From Anticarsia gemmatalis (Eukaryota; Arthropoda; Insecta; Lepidoptera; Erebidae), in contig NC_134746.1 of NCBI RefSeq assembly GCF_050436995.1, positions 12,336,501 to 12,400,500 on the forward strand: a DNA stretch of 64,000 nt, read 5' to 3'. Within the stretch, counting starts at the first letter, position 1, and each line of letters opens with the position of its first letter. This document shows positions 13,732 through 24,412 of the stretch, one piece after another. The position numbers and the translations under genes were made by a program. Under the pieces are notes generated by a model, which saw only the letters and a program-made list of their open reading frames with translations, made no database searches and had not been told where the DNA came from.

Positions 13732-15305
13732 ATAAAGTAACGATTTATAAGTAAAAAATAAAAAGTGAATGTTTTCTTCATTTTGTAAATTGGCAAACTT
13801 ATCTCCTTCTTGGCTATTTACTGAATCCGCCGTGAAAACTTCGTAAAAGTGAAAAGTTGGCAAAACTCGAAACAAATTAGCAGTTGTTGAAAGTAAGAGC
13901 TGTGCATTTTTTACAGTCACACAGCTGTCACGGTGGTAAGTGAACAAATAATTGTGCATTGCGTACAAATGCAAAGGCCGCATATTGTTATGCCAAAAGC
14001 GTTTTACTTTGACTGTCTGACTGATAGCCGGTAGAGATCCAACACATTTCAAAATCAATGCGTACTAATGTTGGTTAGTCGATCAAAATAACGCTCTGTA
14101 AAGCTGTTTTTTTGTTAACTAAACTTTGCACTTAGTGTGGAATTAAAGAAACCAGGAAGTAGGTAGCCAGGTTGATAGACTTTTGTACAACATACATACA
14201 TAATATCAGACGAAATACACATACATTTTGCTATTAACAATCAAAAACTTCATGAATCCAAATATAAACATGGCTTTAACTTAACGTCAGTTCCTAATTC
14301 CGCAAATTCAAATATTGCAAACTTCGTAAGCCTCGTTAAGCGATATTATCGAGAACATACAGTATAAATCGTTTCATTTCATAACAGCACTTAGCTAATT
14401 TGCATAGGCAACTATCTCCTATCGATTACAATATTACTGAGCTATCTGACACGTGTTATAAACAATTTAATACGCTATTACGGAGCCATTTTGAGGCTCG
14501 ATTAACGTGGCTTTATAGCGCGGATTAGTATGTACCTACTGAATGACAAACTAATGCATGTGTAAGAGGAAACTGTAGAAGAATGTTAACGATTTTAAAG
14601 AATACCTATATTCGGAAAAATAATAAAATGAATCATTGGAAATTTTCTACGGACTTAGATCTCTTTTTAATCTGGTCTAGACCTATACTTTCGGTAAAAC
14701 ACAGTGTGTTTTTCTCAAGCTATTGGTCTTCCTGTCGCGAGAACGTCTAATAAATTTTCTTTTTGGTATTGGTAGTCTCTACTTTGTATCAAATCTACAG
14801 AAACAGTACAAAAAAACAAAGGTGTTCATAATCCAAACCCTAAGAATATTTTATTTTCCTAACATTTATTTTTTATTACATGCAGTTACATTACTAATTT
14901 AACGGAGAATAGCCATAACATTTTAATAACTTTATACGTGCCCTCATCAAACTTTGATAACACCCCGGTTCCGTATAATTGGCCCCATTAAAAGTTAAAA
15001 CAACAGCTTTCGTATAGTTTTGACACCCTAATTAAAACTTTTAATCCCATCGATAACTTTTCACTATTCATATTTCCCATATTAATGACCAAACCACCTT
15101 TAAAATGGCCTTGAACTGATAAAAAGGTCAAAGTTATTATTATACTCTAGTTAGTCATCTCTGGCTTAATTTTTCCATCAGACAAATTTCTTCGAAGAAT
15201 AATTTGAAGGATAATGTTTGGGGCTTAATCTATCAAAACTTCAGTTATTCCTTGATTAAAGTTATCTGACGACTAGATAATCCGGCATAAAAATATATGT
15301 ATAAT

Positions 15306-15429
15306 AATCCTACTATAATATTATAAATCGTGAGGATGTATGAATGTTGTTTGTTAGTCTTTCACGCAATAACTACTGTTAAGATTTTTATGAATTTGTA
15401 ATTTGTAACACACTTAGTTTATAACAAGA
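15306..15429 (+). mobile_element. Helitron-like 5' fragment
   Basis: Starts TCCTACTATAATATTATAAA followed by a GAGGATGTATGAATG core and CTTTCACGCAATAACTACTG. This is a common lepidopteran element head. It is interrupted at its right by the minus-strand LEP1 copy. Confidence 0.55.
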
Positions 15430-15835
15430 CTAGCTGACCCGCGCAACTTCGCTTGCGTCACATAAGAGAGAATGCGTCAGAATTTTCCACGTTTTTGTAA
15501 CACTTTTTACTGTTACTCTGCTCCTATTGGTCGTAGCGTGATGATATAAAATATTTAAGCTTTTTTCACGAAAAATATTCTCAAAATTATTTAAATCTCT
15601 TAATATAACGAAGTCGCGCTAAGGCATATCCGCCATTTAAACAGTTGCCATGGCAACGGAATTTTGTTAATTCAATTGTCATTATAATATTGGTTACTCG
15701 CTTACCTGAATTTTGCCGGGAAATGTGTCATTTTCCCGGGGTAAAAAGTAGCCTATGTCTTTTCTCGGGTATTAAAATATCTCCATACCAAATTTCATGC
15801 AAATTGGTGCAGTAGTTTAGGCGTGATTGAGTAGC

Positions 15836-15870
<35 letters not shown>

Positions 15871-15901
15871 GTTACTTTCGCATTTATAATATTAGTATGG
15901 A
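15430..15901 (-). mobile_element. LEP1-type Helitron, copy 3 (long form)
   Basis: On the minus strand it begins TCCATACTAATATTATAAAT, passes a (TGTC)n tract of about eight units (15837-15870) and ends GCGCGGGTCAGCTAG. At about 470 bp it carries extra core sequence absent from copies 1, 2 and 4, including a perfect RFX-type palindrome. It abuts another Helitron-like 5' fragment (15306-15429). Confidence 0.8.
15644..15657. promoter_or_regulatory. Perfect RFX X-box palindrome GTTGCCATGGCAAC
   Basis: A 14-bp perfect palindrome equal to the ideal RFX-factor X-box, located inside the long LEP1 Helitron copy. Its regulatory use is not shown. Confidence 0.4.
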
Positions 15902-16088
15902 TTAACACAGGATACTTTTAGGAAATGATTTCTCACACACACACACAAAGTCTCTTGCAGAAACTAGTTATCCATAATAACACAGCTAGTTTCGGTATAA
16001 CAGAATCTACTAAGAAAACTTCAAAAATCTTGGCCATTTAGGATAAGGTAACCCTCACAAATATTATAATTTATTTTATCATTTTTAG

Positions 16089-16161
16089 CATGTGTGAATC
16101 TCCTGGCAGATAGTAATATCGGTCAGCGACGTTCTCACGTGTGCAGTAACGGGGCATAGAG
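16089..16161 (+). other. Candidate small exon (noncoding or unassigned)
   Basis: 73 nt bounded by a good acceptor (TTATCATTTTTAG before CATGTG) and a consensus donor (CATAGAG before GTGAGTGG). All three frames contain a stop; the longest open run reads CVNLLADSNIGQRRS and continues about 7 residues to a TAG near the donor. It may be a leader or lncRNA exon, or chance. Confidence 0.2.
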
Positions 16162-19100
16162 GTGAGTGGTCAGTAATCCTGTTTGTTAGCTCATTAATAC
16201 ACCGAATGGACCAACTTTTTGATCTTGTTGAACGTGTGTGGGAATATTAAGACGTTAATATGCAAGGAATTTCGCTTGTATTGCGTCGCGTCGTACGCGC
16301 AGACTTGTATGTCATTTTTTTTCGTATTAATTAAGTATTAAGGACTAGTAAGTCGTATTAATACGGTATTGAATGGAAAATAAATTACGTTAATAAGATA
16401 ATAATAAACCTTATTATCTATTATTATAAGAATATTGTTGTACTAATGGAATAATGCACAGTATCAACAATGTCTTCAGTTGTCTGTATTACCGAACAAC
16501 CAAGCATATTTTTTATCAAGTTTATTGGCAAGGCCTTCAGCCATCAAAATGCTATATCGGCCTCAAAAGGGAACTCAAACAAACTACTGATCTTAAAATT
16601 AAGGAGATCAAAATTCGCTATTAAGAAACTAGCAACTAGTAAAATCAAAGACGTTTCAGTTTATTCCGACGTCAAATAAAATCACTTCATTACCTTGCTA
16701 TCGTAAATCAGCGCAGTAAACCTAATGACATAAGTATAAAATACCTGCGTTAGGATAAGAAAGTCAATGTTTATTATCATTTAGTGCTAGGAAAAGCTAG
16801 TAAAGAATAAGTATATATCAACAGTTTGTATTCTATAAACTATAATTAACAAGCGTTTCAAGAACTGTATTCGCGAAATCATGTTACCTAGGTAGGTAGG
16901 TATATCGAGTTGCATTTATCGAAGTAGCTATACCAAATCTATAGTGACAAAAGTAGGTAACCTACCAAAATATAAAACTTCATATTTTATTTCAACTCGT
17001 TACAACTTAACAAAGTGCTGCAGGCCGTCAAGTACTTAGCAACTTGTCACACGACATGAAGCGACGAAGTTTGACTGCGGATGCACACAAGCTTCAAGCC
17101 CTGACTGCGCCTGCCTTTGTTAGAGGCCTGTTACTATCTATCTATCTATCTGATGTAGCCTAGTTCCAAAGTTAACGGTACAAGCACTATTTGATACAGT
17201 ATTATGCAGAATATTCAAGTAAATACAACAATATCTCTAAGAAACCTATACGTACCTACATAACTTGCGGAAAGAAGGAAATCGTTCGAGAGTTCAAACG
17301 AGCCTGTTGATCATAACTTTTATTTTCCGCTTGAGACGTGCTTATCGGATTATCTTGCCGTAAACTCTCAAGACGACCCGAAATGTGCAATAAGGCTGTC
17401 TTACTTAGGATTTCTTTTTAAAGTACGCTTGTATTAGAGTATTTAAACTCAATTTTAAAGACACAAGACAACAGAATGAATTATGATAGACTGTGGACTG
17501 TAAACTGCAAGGCGCTTATTTATATTATTTCATTTGTAGTACAGTTCACATATCACTTTATTTTGTGAAATATTACCTAGGTAGGTACCTTATCATAAAG
17601 TTTCTGGCTACTTTCATTGTTTTCCAATCCCATTAATAATAAGGAACATTTACTGTCGGAGCGTATTTACTGTCTACTCAATTCATAGGTTTTCTGTGAA
17701 GGGAAAACGGTGACTGATAGCAGTCGTGACAACCAACCCGTTACTGGACTCTGCGATCTTTGAACCCAACTCGTTTCTGCTGCATGGAGCACAAATTACT
17801 ACCGTGGCATTGGAATATTATGGTGCGAATCGTGAAGAAACATTTCTATATCGAGAATGCAGGTAAATATTATTAGGGTCCATATTTGAAAACGGCTTGA
17901 TATTCAGTAGTCATTATACCGAAGGAAATTATTTTTTTTTGTTTTTATTTTTATATGATCAAACGGATAAGTGTCAAAAATGCTTACTCGGAAATCCTTC
18001 GAGTTGTCTCCAACTCTTCTGTGGTTCCAAAACACGTAGATAATACGCATATCTGTATCTCAGTATTTAATGAATAGGTACCTAGGTTCTTCTAAGAATT
18101 AGTAAAATGACACAATGGTCTATGATTTTTTTGGAATCTACACTGCCTTATCGTTTATTAAATCAAAAATTAGTCTGTTATTCTAAAATGAATTAGGTAT
18201 AGGCTATTAAATCTTGGTTACACCAGATAATTGTGATTAAGAATAAGGACACAAAAAGGGGGCGCCGAAGGCCTTTTTTAAATCTTCTAATATCTTCCAA
18301 TACTATGCATTATTTTTGCGAAAATCCTTAACTTGTTTTGTCTTATTCTTATAGGGTGGCTTTTCAATAATCTTGGTGGCCTTGATTCAAGTGCTGGAAT
18401 GGTAAAAGTAGGAGGTTAGTATGGATAGGCAAGGGAGGCAATTGTAGGATTAGTGTGGGATCAACAGGTAAATAGGTAGTAGGTAGGTCGGTACTGCGTA
18501 TACCTACCTACCTACAAACCGTTTAAGAATTAACTAAATGCCACGAATCTATTTAGGTACGTTACAAACGAAAATTCGATAGTAAACTCCTTTCGTTGAG
18601 GCTGAACTGTAATGTAGTCGGGTAGGTATTTAATTAATACCTACCTTAAAAATACACGTGTGGGTTCAGAGTATTTTAGGCAAAACCGGCTGAGTGCCAA
18701 CACACTTGAAAGTGCCTAATAGATAAACAATAACGACTGCCTCAGTTTACATACGTATTGCGAGTTTCATACATTTAATAAGCATATGATAGTTAGTCCT
18801 GTGAAGAAAATGTAGCTAGGAATTTAATATTTACGTCTTAGAATCCATGCCTAGTGGAAAATGTGCGTAGTAATTTGTAGGAATTCTGTACAATTTGAAA
18901 TGGTAGTCACAAATAATCTGCCTTAATTGAACCTGTACTAATGAGCGTCTGGTTGTAGCGCATAGCTTTGATAAGTTACAGGGTTACGTACTTGGGTTCT
19001 TAGGGTCCTAGTACTGCCTTCATTATTAATAATCATTTTGCTAGTCGGCAGGTGTAGGTAGATATAGCCTATAGCCGCCTAATAAATTATTTAGTAATCG

Positions 19101-19242
19101 TGTACCTACCTAAAAATACATGTTGTAAACTAATAAATTATTTATACCAAAACATAAAATTCGTGAATATTAACATCCCACATGTTGTAAGAACCGTTAA
19201 TTAAAATAATCTCCGTTATCCATATGTAATGCAACGAAAATC
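16162..19242. other. Noncoding DNA left of the promoter island
   Basis: No coding exon recognised. It has a GC-richer patch at 17020-17115, a short (CTAT)n run at 17136-17152 and a GTAGGTAGGT/ACCTACCTAC hairpin near 18479-18515. It may be intron of the gene whose leader exon ends at 19270. Confidence 0.3.
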
Positions 19243-19269
19243 TTGACACGGGCCGTGCCTAACACTAAC

Positions 19270-19510
19270 CTGTTGCAAGAAGGGGCCTCGCGGCGGCGAA
19301 AGATCACCACCGGGCTGTCTTATGTCCAATTAGAATCCAATTCGACACAAATAATAATGATAAAATTCACTATTTACAACACTTATCGAAACACAACTCA
19401 ACCGCGATCCGACAATTTCTTCAATTCGAAAAGTTTTAGACGAAAAGAAAACAGCACAACTTTTTACCGTACAATACAAACAAAAACAACCACAAAAAGT
19501 TTATTTTTAC
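19270..19510 (-). promoter_or_regulatory. Candidate untranslated first exon, minus strand
   Basis: Minus-strand sequence ends in a consensus donor (TTGCAACAG before GTTAGTG) after a GC-rich stretch at 19271-19320. Upstream is GTGT/TTGT-rich sequence typical of insect 5' UTRs, with no long frame. A TATCAGTAAA initiator-like word near 19510 is one possible start site. The rest of this gene would lie to the left, possibly beyond position 1. It could instead be an unrelated GC island. Confidence 0.35.
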
Positions 19511-19589
19511 TGATAATACACTTGTTTGGTTATGAATTGTTTAAATAATAACACTTTTTAACGAATTCATATTTGTTGACGATCGTTTT

Positions 19590-19715
19590 TGGCGGTAAAT
19601 ACGCGACCGACACGTGTTCACGCGGCGCTGGTATAACTGGACTGAGCAAAAATGGCGGTGGCCGGTCGACGGCGAACGGCGCCGCGCAGTCAAAGATCAT
19701 GCGTGTAATGCACAG
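19590..19715 (+). promoter_or_regulatory. CpG-rich island with YY1/Pho site and candidate plus-strand donor
   Basis: CpG density here is far above the flanks. AAAATGGCGGT at about 19648-19659 matches the YY1/Pleiohomeotic consensus. The plus strand then has a good donor, AATGCACAG before GTGAGAAA, at 19715. An ATG inside opens only 18 codons, so if this is transcribed it is a leader exon. Together with the minus-strand exon it looks like a divergent promoter. Confidence 0.35.
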
Positions 19716-20820
19716 GTGAGAAAATTAATGTTCAGGTAGACTGGTAGATTAATGATAGGCAACTTGTAATTAAGATTAAAAATAGATGCAAAGACTGGAT
19801 GTCTCGAGGTACTTAAATGATTTTATGCATGGAAGCAGGAAGACGCGAATGCGTAGTAAAAATAACATAGAATTTATAGAATAAGCGCAGTGATACCTAA
19901 CAGGTTTTCGCCAGGAAACGGCTATAGAATACTTTAAAGATAACTAAGCAGCTAAACATTGGACATTTAAATTAGATAGGTACGTAGGTATGTAATCATT
20001 TTATTTAAATGAATTAAAATGTAAAATATTTTGAAGAAAATATTGTTTTTATATGAACTTGGCGTACTTTTAGGAGTAATAAATTTTAGTAGGTAATAGA
20101 TAAACGTATAAGTAGACCTGAATAACAACTATACACTCGGGGAAGAGCCTTACAAAGTACCTAATACTTACCTACTCTTTGGAACTATGCGAACGGGATC
20201 ATTACAAGTGAAATAAAAAAATATCAAAGATTTCCTTCCTATGAATTGAAGTTTAAGGTTAAACTAATCATTTTCTTTTGTGTAGGTACACATTTATAGG
20301 TAGGCTAAAGGTAGGTACACAAGAATTGGATTCTAATTAAAGTGTACCTCAGGCATTTGTCTGAGATGATTAACATTTATTGGACTTAAATTAAAATTAA
20401 CGTTACAAAAGGCTTGATATTGATAAAAGCTTGAGTAGGTTGTATAAATGGACTGAACATCTCATCTTTAATTTCCGCACATCACAAAGATTTCAATTTT
20501 AGATTTGTATTATTAGCGCGGTTGTGATTAATGACTGTCATTGACAGAGAAACACATTACGATGTCACAATTTAGACTTTTAAATATTTGTTATTGATAA
20601 ACGTTTTATAATCGAATGCTCCGGAAAAATTAATACCTACCAACTACCTACGTTAATTTTTTTATGAAAAACGTAACAAAGCTCACTTTTTTTCTATTTT
20701 AGTAAGAGGAAAAAATTGTGGGAATTAACAAGAAAATTAATATTTTGCGGAATAAGATTAAATATGCTTCACCTAGAAATTAGGATTTTTGTGTTTTTTG
20801 TTGTATCAACCACATTGTAA

Positions 20821-20998
20821 AACTTTTTGGCGATTGAAAAGAGTGGCCGTGAGTTTCTCGCTAGCTCTTCTCATAAGGCTCTACCCCCTTTCCGAGCTAG
20901 TGGTAGATTCAGTAATTGTAACGACTATCATAAGTGTCAATATTTGACCTAAATGAATAAATGATTTGATTTTGATTTTGATTTTGATTTTGTGATTT
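20821..20998 (+). mobile_element. Retroelement 3' end with (GATTTT)n tail
   Basis: GGCGATTGAAAAGAGTGGCC and GCTAGCTCTTCTCATAAGGC lead to CCTAAATGAATAAATGATTT and four to five GATTTT units. This is the usual 3' end of a lepidopteran non-LTR or SINE family. No coding part. Confidence 0.65.
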
Positions 20999-21579
20999 CG
21001 CTTCCATCACACATCAGTAACTGGGGATCACCCAAGCAACAAAAATTAGTTAATTTTGAATTTAAATTATACAAAAATCGGAGAGTTTCACCAAGGGAGT
21101 TTCGGCAAAAAATATATTTATAAAATATCGCGTCTTCGGGTCGTCTAGCTTAATCTATGGTGCAAGCAACAGTGCAGTGCTACCGCGCCGCAGAAAACTG
21201 GTTTTCAAAAACATAAAAATAATATGGCAACTAATTACAAATCGATATATTTTTATTGTAGGATATACTTAATTAGAAATGTAAACAGTAAATTAATACA
21301 GGTATTTAAATTATTTGATTAGGTGTCTAACAGCTAACACAAGGAGGAGGCGTTTTCCGCTTTCTTCTTTTCATGATCCGTACGTAGAAAACAAAAGTAT
21401 GTGTTGAAGCAAATACCTAAATTTTGTAAATTTTCCCACGCAAGCGATAAAAGAGTGGCTAGTTACTGTTGATGGTGTGATTAATCAGCAGATCGGAATT
21501 AAATTCGGAAGTGAAAAGTCGCTTTCCTTTTATTTCTTTACATCTACCTATACCTACTTAGACCAAGTTACTTTAACGA

Positions 21580-22070
21580 CGAATCTGGGGGCACGGAAGT
21601 GCCCCCGCAAGTCGAGCAAAAAAAAGTGGCACGGCCGTAACATCCTTTTCTCGAAGCAATTCGGGCTATTTTTGACACCCCTATAATTTCGTTGTGGATA
21701 AAACAAGAAGCCTGGATTTTCAGCAACTAATCAGTGATTGTATAAACACGGTATATTTAAAATTTCAGCCAATTTGAACCAGTAGTTTAAGAATGACAAC
21801 TTGTTAAAATTTTGAATTTTGTCACTCACTGATTCACTGACTCACTGACTCACCGATCATCAAAAGTCTAAGGTACTTCTAGCAGACTTAGAAGCTTAAA
21901 ATTTAGAATACAAATAGGGTTTAGTGTCTTAATCATGGGAAAAATTTTATATTTTCTAATTTCGGTCCAGTTTTCTAAATACACCAATTGCAACAATAAC
22001 TTTGTAATCCCATATAAATGTATAAGATGACAAGGTTACATTTGCAGTTAATGAATTATTATTACTGTAG
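21580..22070. repeat. Dispersed repeat with CTGACTCA tract
   Basis: Includes the hairpin GGGGGCACGGAAGTGCCCCC (21588-21607), a TCACTCACTGATTCACTGAC run near 21821 and AAGGTACTTCTAGCAGACTT. This word order is common in lepidopteran repeats. Not a gene; boundaries uncertain. Confidence 0.45.
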
Positions 22071-22257
22071 AAAATAAAATAAATAGGTGTAAATAGGTAC
22101 CTACTATATGAGGCATAACGGGAGGTGGTATAGGGTGGGTAAGGTGTTTAGCCCATGAAACTGAACTACATTCCCATTGGAAAATATGTTGAATTATGAA
22201 AAAAAAACGTCTTTCCATACAAATTGGACTTATGTTCGCTCTACAAAAAGAAGTGAG

Positions 22258-22726
22258 ATGCCACCAAAAACATTCTGTAAAAATCTCAAGTCTCGCCGTA
22301 AAAAGTGGTGAGATCTATATAATACCAAGTCGATTAATCTAGTTAGTCCCTACTTAAAGGACCTTCTGTCTTAAGTTATTACGTATGTTATTATCATGCC
22401 AATTTAAAAAAATACCTTTAAAACAAATAGATCGACTTGGTCATCGCAAGAAAACACAAATTCGCCATTAATATTTCAGGAGCATTAACTTCTTGTCGTG
22501 CTGTGTAGTGTGATACATACTAATAATCAAATCATGCGATGGCCAAGTCGGTCTATTTGTTTTAGAGGTATATTTTTTAAATTGGCATGATAATAACATA
22601 CGTAATAACTTAAGACAGAAGGTCCTTTAAGTAGGGACTAACTAGATTAATCGACTTGGTATTATATAGATCTCACCACTTTTTACGGCGAGACTTGAGA
22701 TTTTTACAGAATGTTTTTGGTGGCAT
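22258..22726. mobile_element. Long inverted-repeat (foldback) element, 191-bp arms
   Basis: Arm 1 (22258-22448) and arm 2 (22535-22726) are near-perfect reverse complements with only about five differences, separated by an 86-base loop. Ends read ATGCCACCAAAAAC and GTTTTTGGTGGCAT. No frame or transposase. Either a recent foldback MITE or a hairpin-RNA locus. No clear target duplication was found beyond a possible AT. Confidence 0.8.
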
Positions 22727-23394
22727 TATGTTTTTAGACAATCATGAATTATATACTACGTAGGTACAACAAAATTGCTGCTCTTGCTAGTCACCTAAAT
22801 TTACAAATTATAATAATAGTTTAATCTGAAAGAGCTCGTAGAGCTGCAATTGGTTTATTAATATAATATTGGTAACTTTTATATTTGTATAGGTACAGAC
22901 CTACAACAAAATAATTTGCACATAAAGAACATCGTTCATTAAACTGCAAATTGTTACGACAGAGCAAACAAGCAACACCGGTGCCTTCCAATGTACCTAC
23001 CTACATAGTTTAAAAATTTAATAAGGTAGGCACAGACACCGAGTATCGATTTTAATCAGAAACAAAGAGGCTTCATCGGCAATTACTTCTATATCGGAAT
23101 ATAGATTGTCGGATGAAGAATAATTAAAACATTCATTTTCTGTTATAATTTTTCATTAACCTCAGCCTCTTTTCCAATCTCGTGTTTGCAATTTGTCGAA
23201 ATCAGAAGTTAAGGCTGTGTTAACAAAAGTTTTACGGTGACCTATTTTCTTCATCCGGTATTGAAAGTGTTTGAGTTTTATAATTACGGAAATCGTCGGC
23301 AAATTAAAGAGGAAATTCTCTGCAGTTCGTTAAATGGTTCAGTCGTCACAAAGGCACTAAAACCTCATATTACAGTACCTAAGCTGTGACTTGT

Positions 23395-23640
23395 GAGGCG
23401 CCCATAGCCTGTAAACGATCTGTGGCTGAAGCAACCGCTGGCGCGGTCATTCTATGGGTGGGTGACCGGATCGTGGCATTCGAGCTGGACGAGCCCGTAC
23501 TTCGGAGGACACGTAAAATATATCGGTCGCGGTTGTTGTCTACTAAGACGGCAGTCGTTAAGCCATGTCAAAGACCTTTCGGGCGGCTTGAACAACTTTG
23601 ACACTAGGTTGACCACTAACCATACGATGAGAAGAAGTCA
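23395..23640 (+). mobile_element. 5S-rRNA-headed SINE, most complete copy
   Basis: The head at 23417-23470 (GATCTGTGGCTGAAGCAACC ... GGTGGGTGACCGG) aligns with the internal promoter half of eukaryotic 5S rRNA (GATCTCGGAAGCTAAGCA ... GGATGGGAGACCGC). The body then reads CTTCGGAGGACACGT and GGGCGGCTTGAACAACTTTG, ending near GATGAGAAGAAG. It is noncoding; reading frames through it are incidental. At least three other copies occur in the window. Confidence 0.7.
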
Positions 23641-23865
23641 GTAAGTTATGTGAAGGGTGGAACTTTTTCCTCGTATAATTTAGCCAGTCTGCCAGGGCCG
23701 AGATTCGATTTTGGGCTTCAATCGGCAGTCATTTTCATTTCTATGTATCATAAATTATTCTTCTCTGATCTTTTTGCAAAGCATTACCTAATCATGTGCT
23801 AATTTTTTATCACCATAAATATTTTTTTAAGAAAGAATAATCGAATCCGAATCGAAGGGAATCCT

Positions 23866-23930
23866 CCCTCGTTCGGGAGGAAACCCTTGCCCGCTGCCCA
23901 ACAGCTGTGTGACAGTAATGAGCTAAAAAT
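23866..23930 (+). mobile_element. RTE/SINE 3' fragment
   Basis: CCTTGCCCGCTGCCCAACAG and GTGACAGTAATGAGCT match the same CCCAGCAGTGGGACAGTAATGGGCT type of repeat end, diverged. Confidence 0.45.
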
Positions 23931-24079
23931 AATATTTGAAACGACATGGTAGAACTTAAAATGTTCGGGCTAGTAACGCCATCTATTAGATACATTAGTA
24001 AGTGTGTCGTTATACTTCGGGCCTACTTTATCCGAAGGCTTAGGACACATGTCTCTGACCCACCATACACTGTACGAAG

Positions 24080-24105
24080 TAGGAATTGAACCCGAGATGT
24101 ACCTT
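24080..24105 (-). repeat. Possible tRNA-derived SINE remnant (B-box only)
   Basis: On the minus strand GGGTTCAATTCC fits the Pol III B-box consensus. No A-box at proper spacing or tRNA fold could be made out, so this is not called a tRNA gene. Confidence 0.25.
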
Positions 24106-24333
24106 CTGGTTTTATTGACTTTTTATTAAGGTTTTAATCATAGTTGGTTGAAAGAGGTCACTGACAAATATTGGCCTCATCTAGATCAGGTAACAAGTAC
24201 TGAAAGCAATTAAAATATTTAGTGTAAAAAGTACAGATATTTTTGGAAAACTGCTCTTTTGATTGTAAGTTTTATAGGAAGCCCATACCTGAAATAGGGT
24301 ATAAAACAAATACATGTCTAAATAAAAATCTTA

Positions 24334-24339
24334 TTTATT
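24334..24339 (-). terminator. Candidate poly(A) signal of the zinc-finger gene
   Basis: A minus-strand AATAAA about 70 bases past the stop codon, in AT-rich sequence. It is the more plausible polyadenylation signal and would give a 3' UTR of roughly 90 nt. Cleavage position is not visible. Confidence 0.45.
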
Positions 24340-24406
24340 TTAATACATAATATTGCAGCCAATAAATGAACAAGAGTAAAATAGGTTAAATGTAAATAAA
24401 TGTAAC

Positions 24407-24412
24407 TTTATT
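24407..24412 (-). terminator. AATAAA overlapping the zinc-finger stop codon
   Basis: On the minus strand the last codons read AAA TAA A, so an AATAAA hexamer overlaps the TAA stop (24410-24408). It is unlikely to be the main cleavage signal, since that would leave almost no 3' UTR. Confidence 0.35.

Noticed and set aside
13723..14058. 111-codon minus-strand frame
   Set aside because: No recognisable domain, AT-rich composition as in the flanks, and it starts inside sequence adjoining an RTE/SINE fragment.
17030..17155. GC-richer patch with a 35-codon plus-strand frame
   Set aside because: No splice sites fit, and the frame ends in a (CTAT)n microsatellite.
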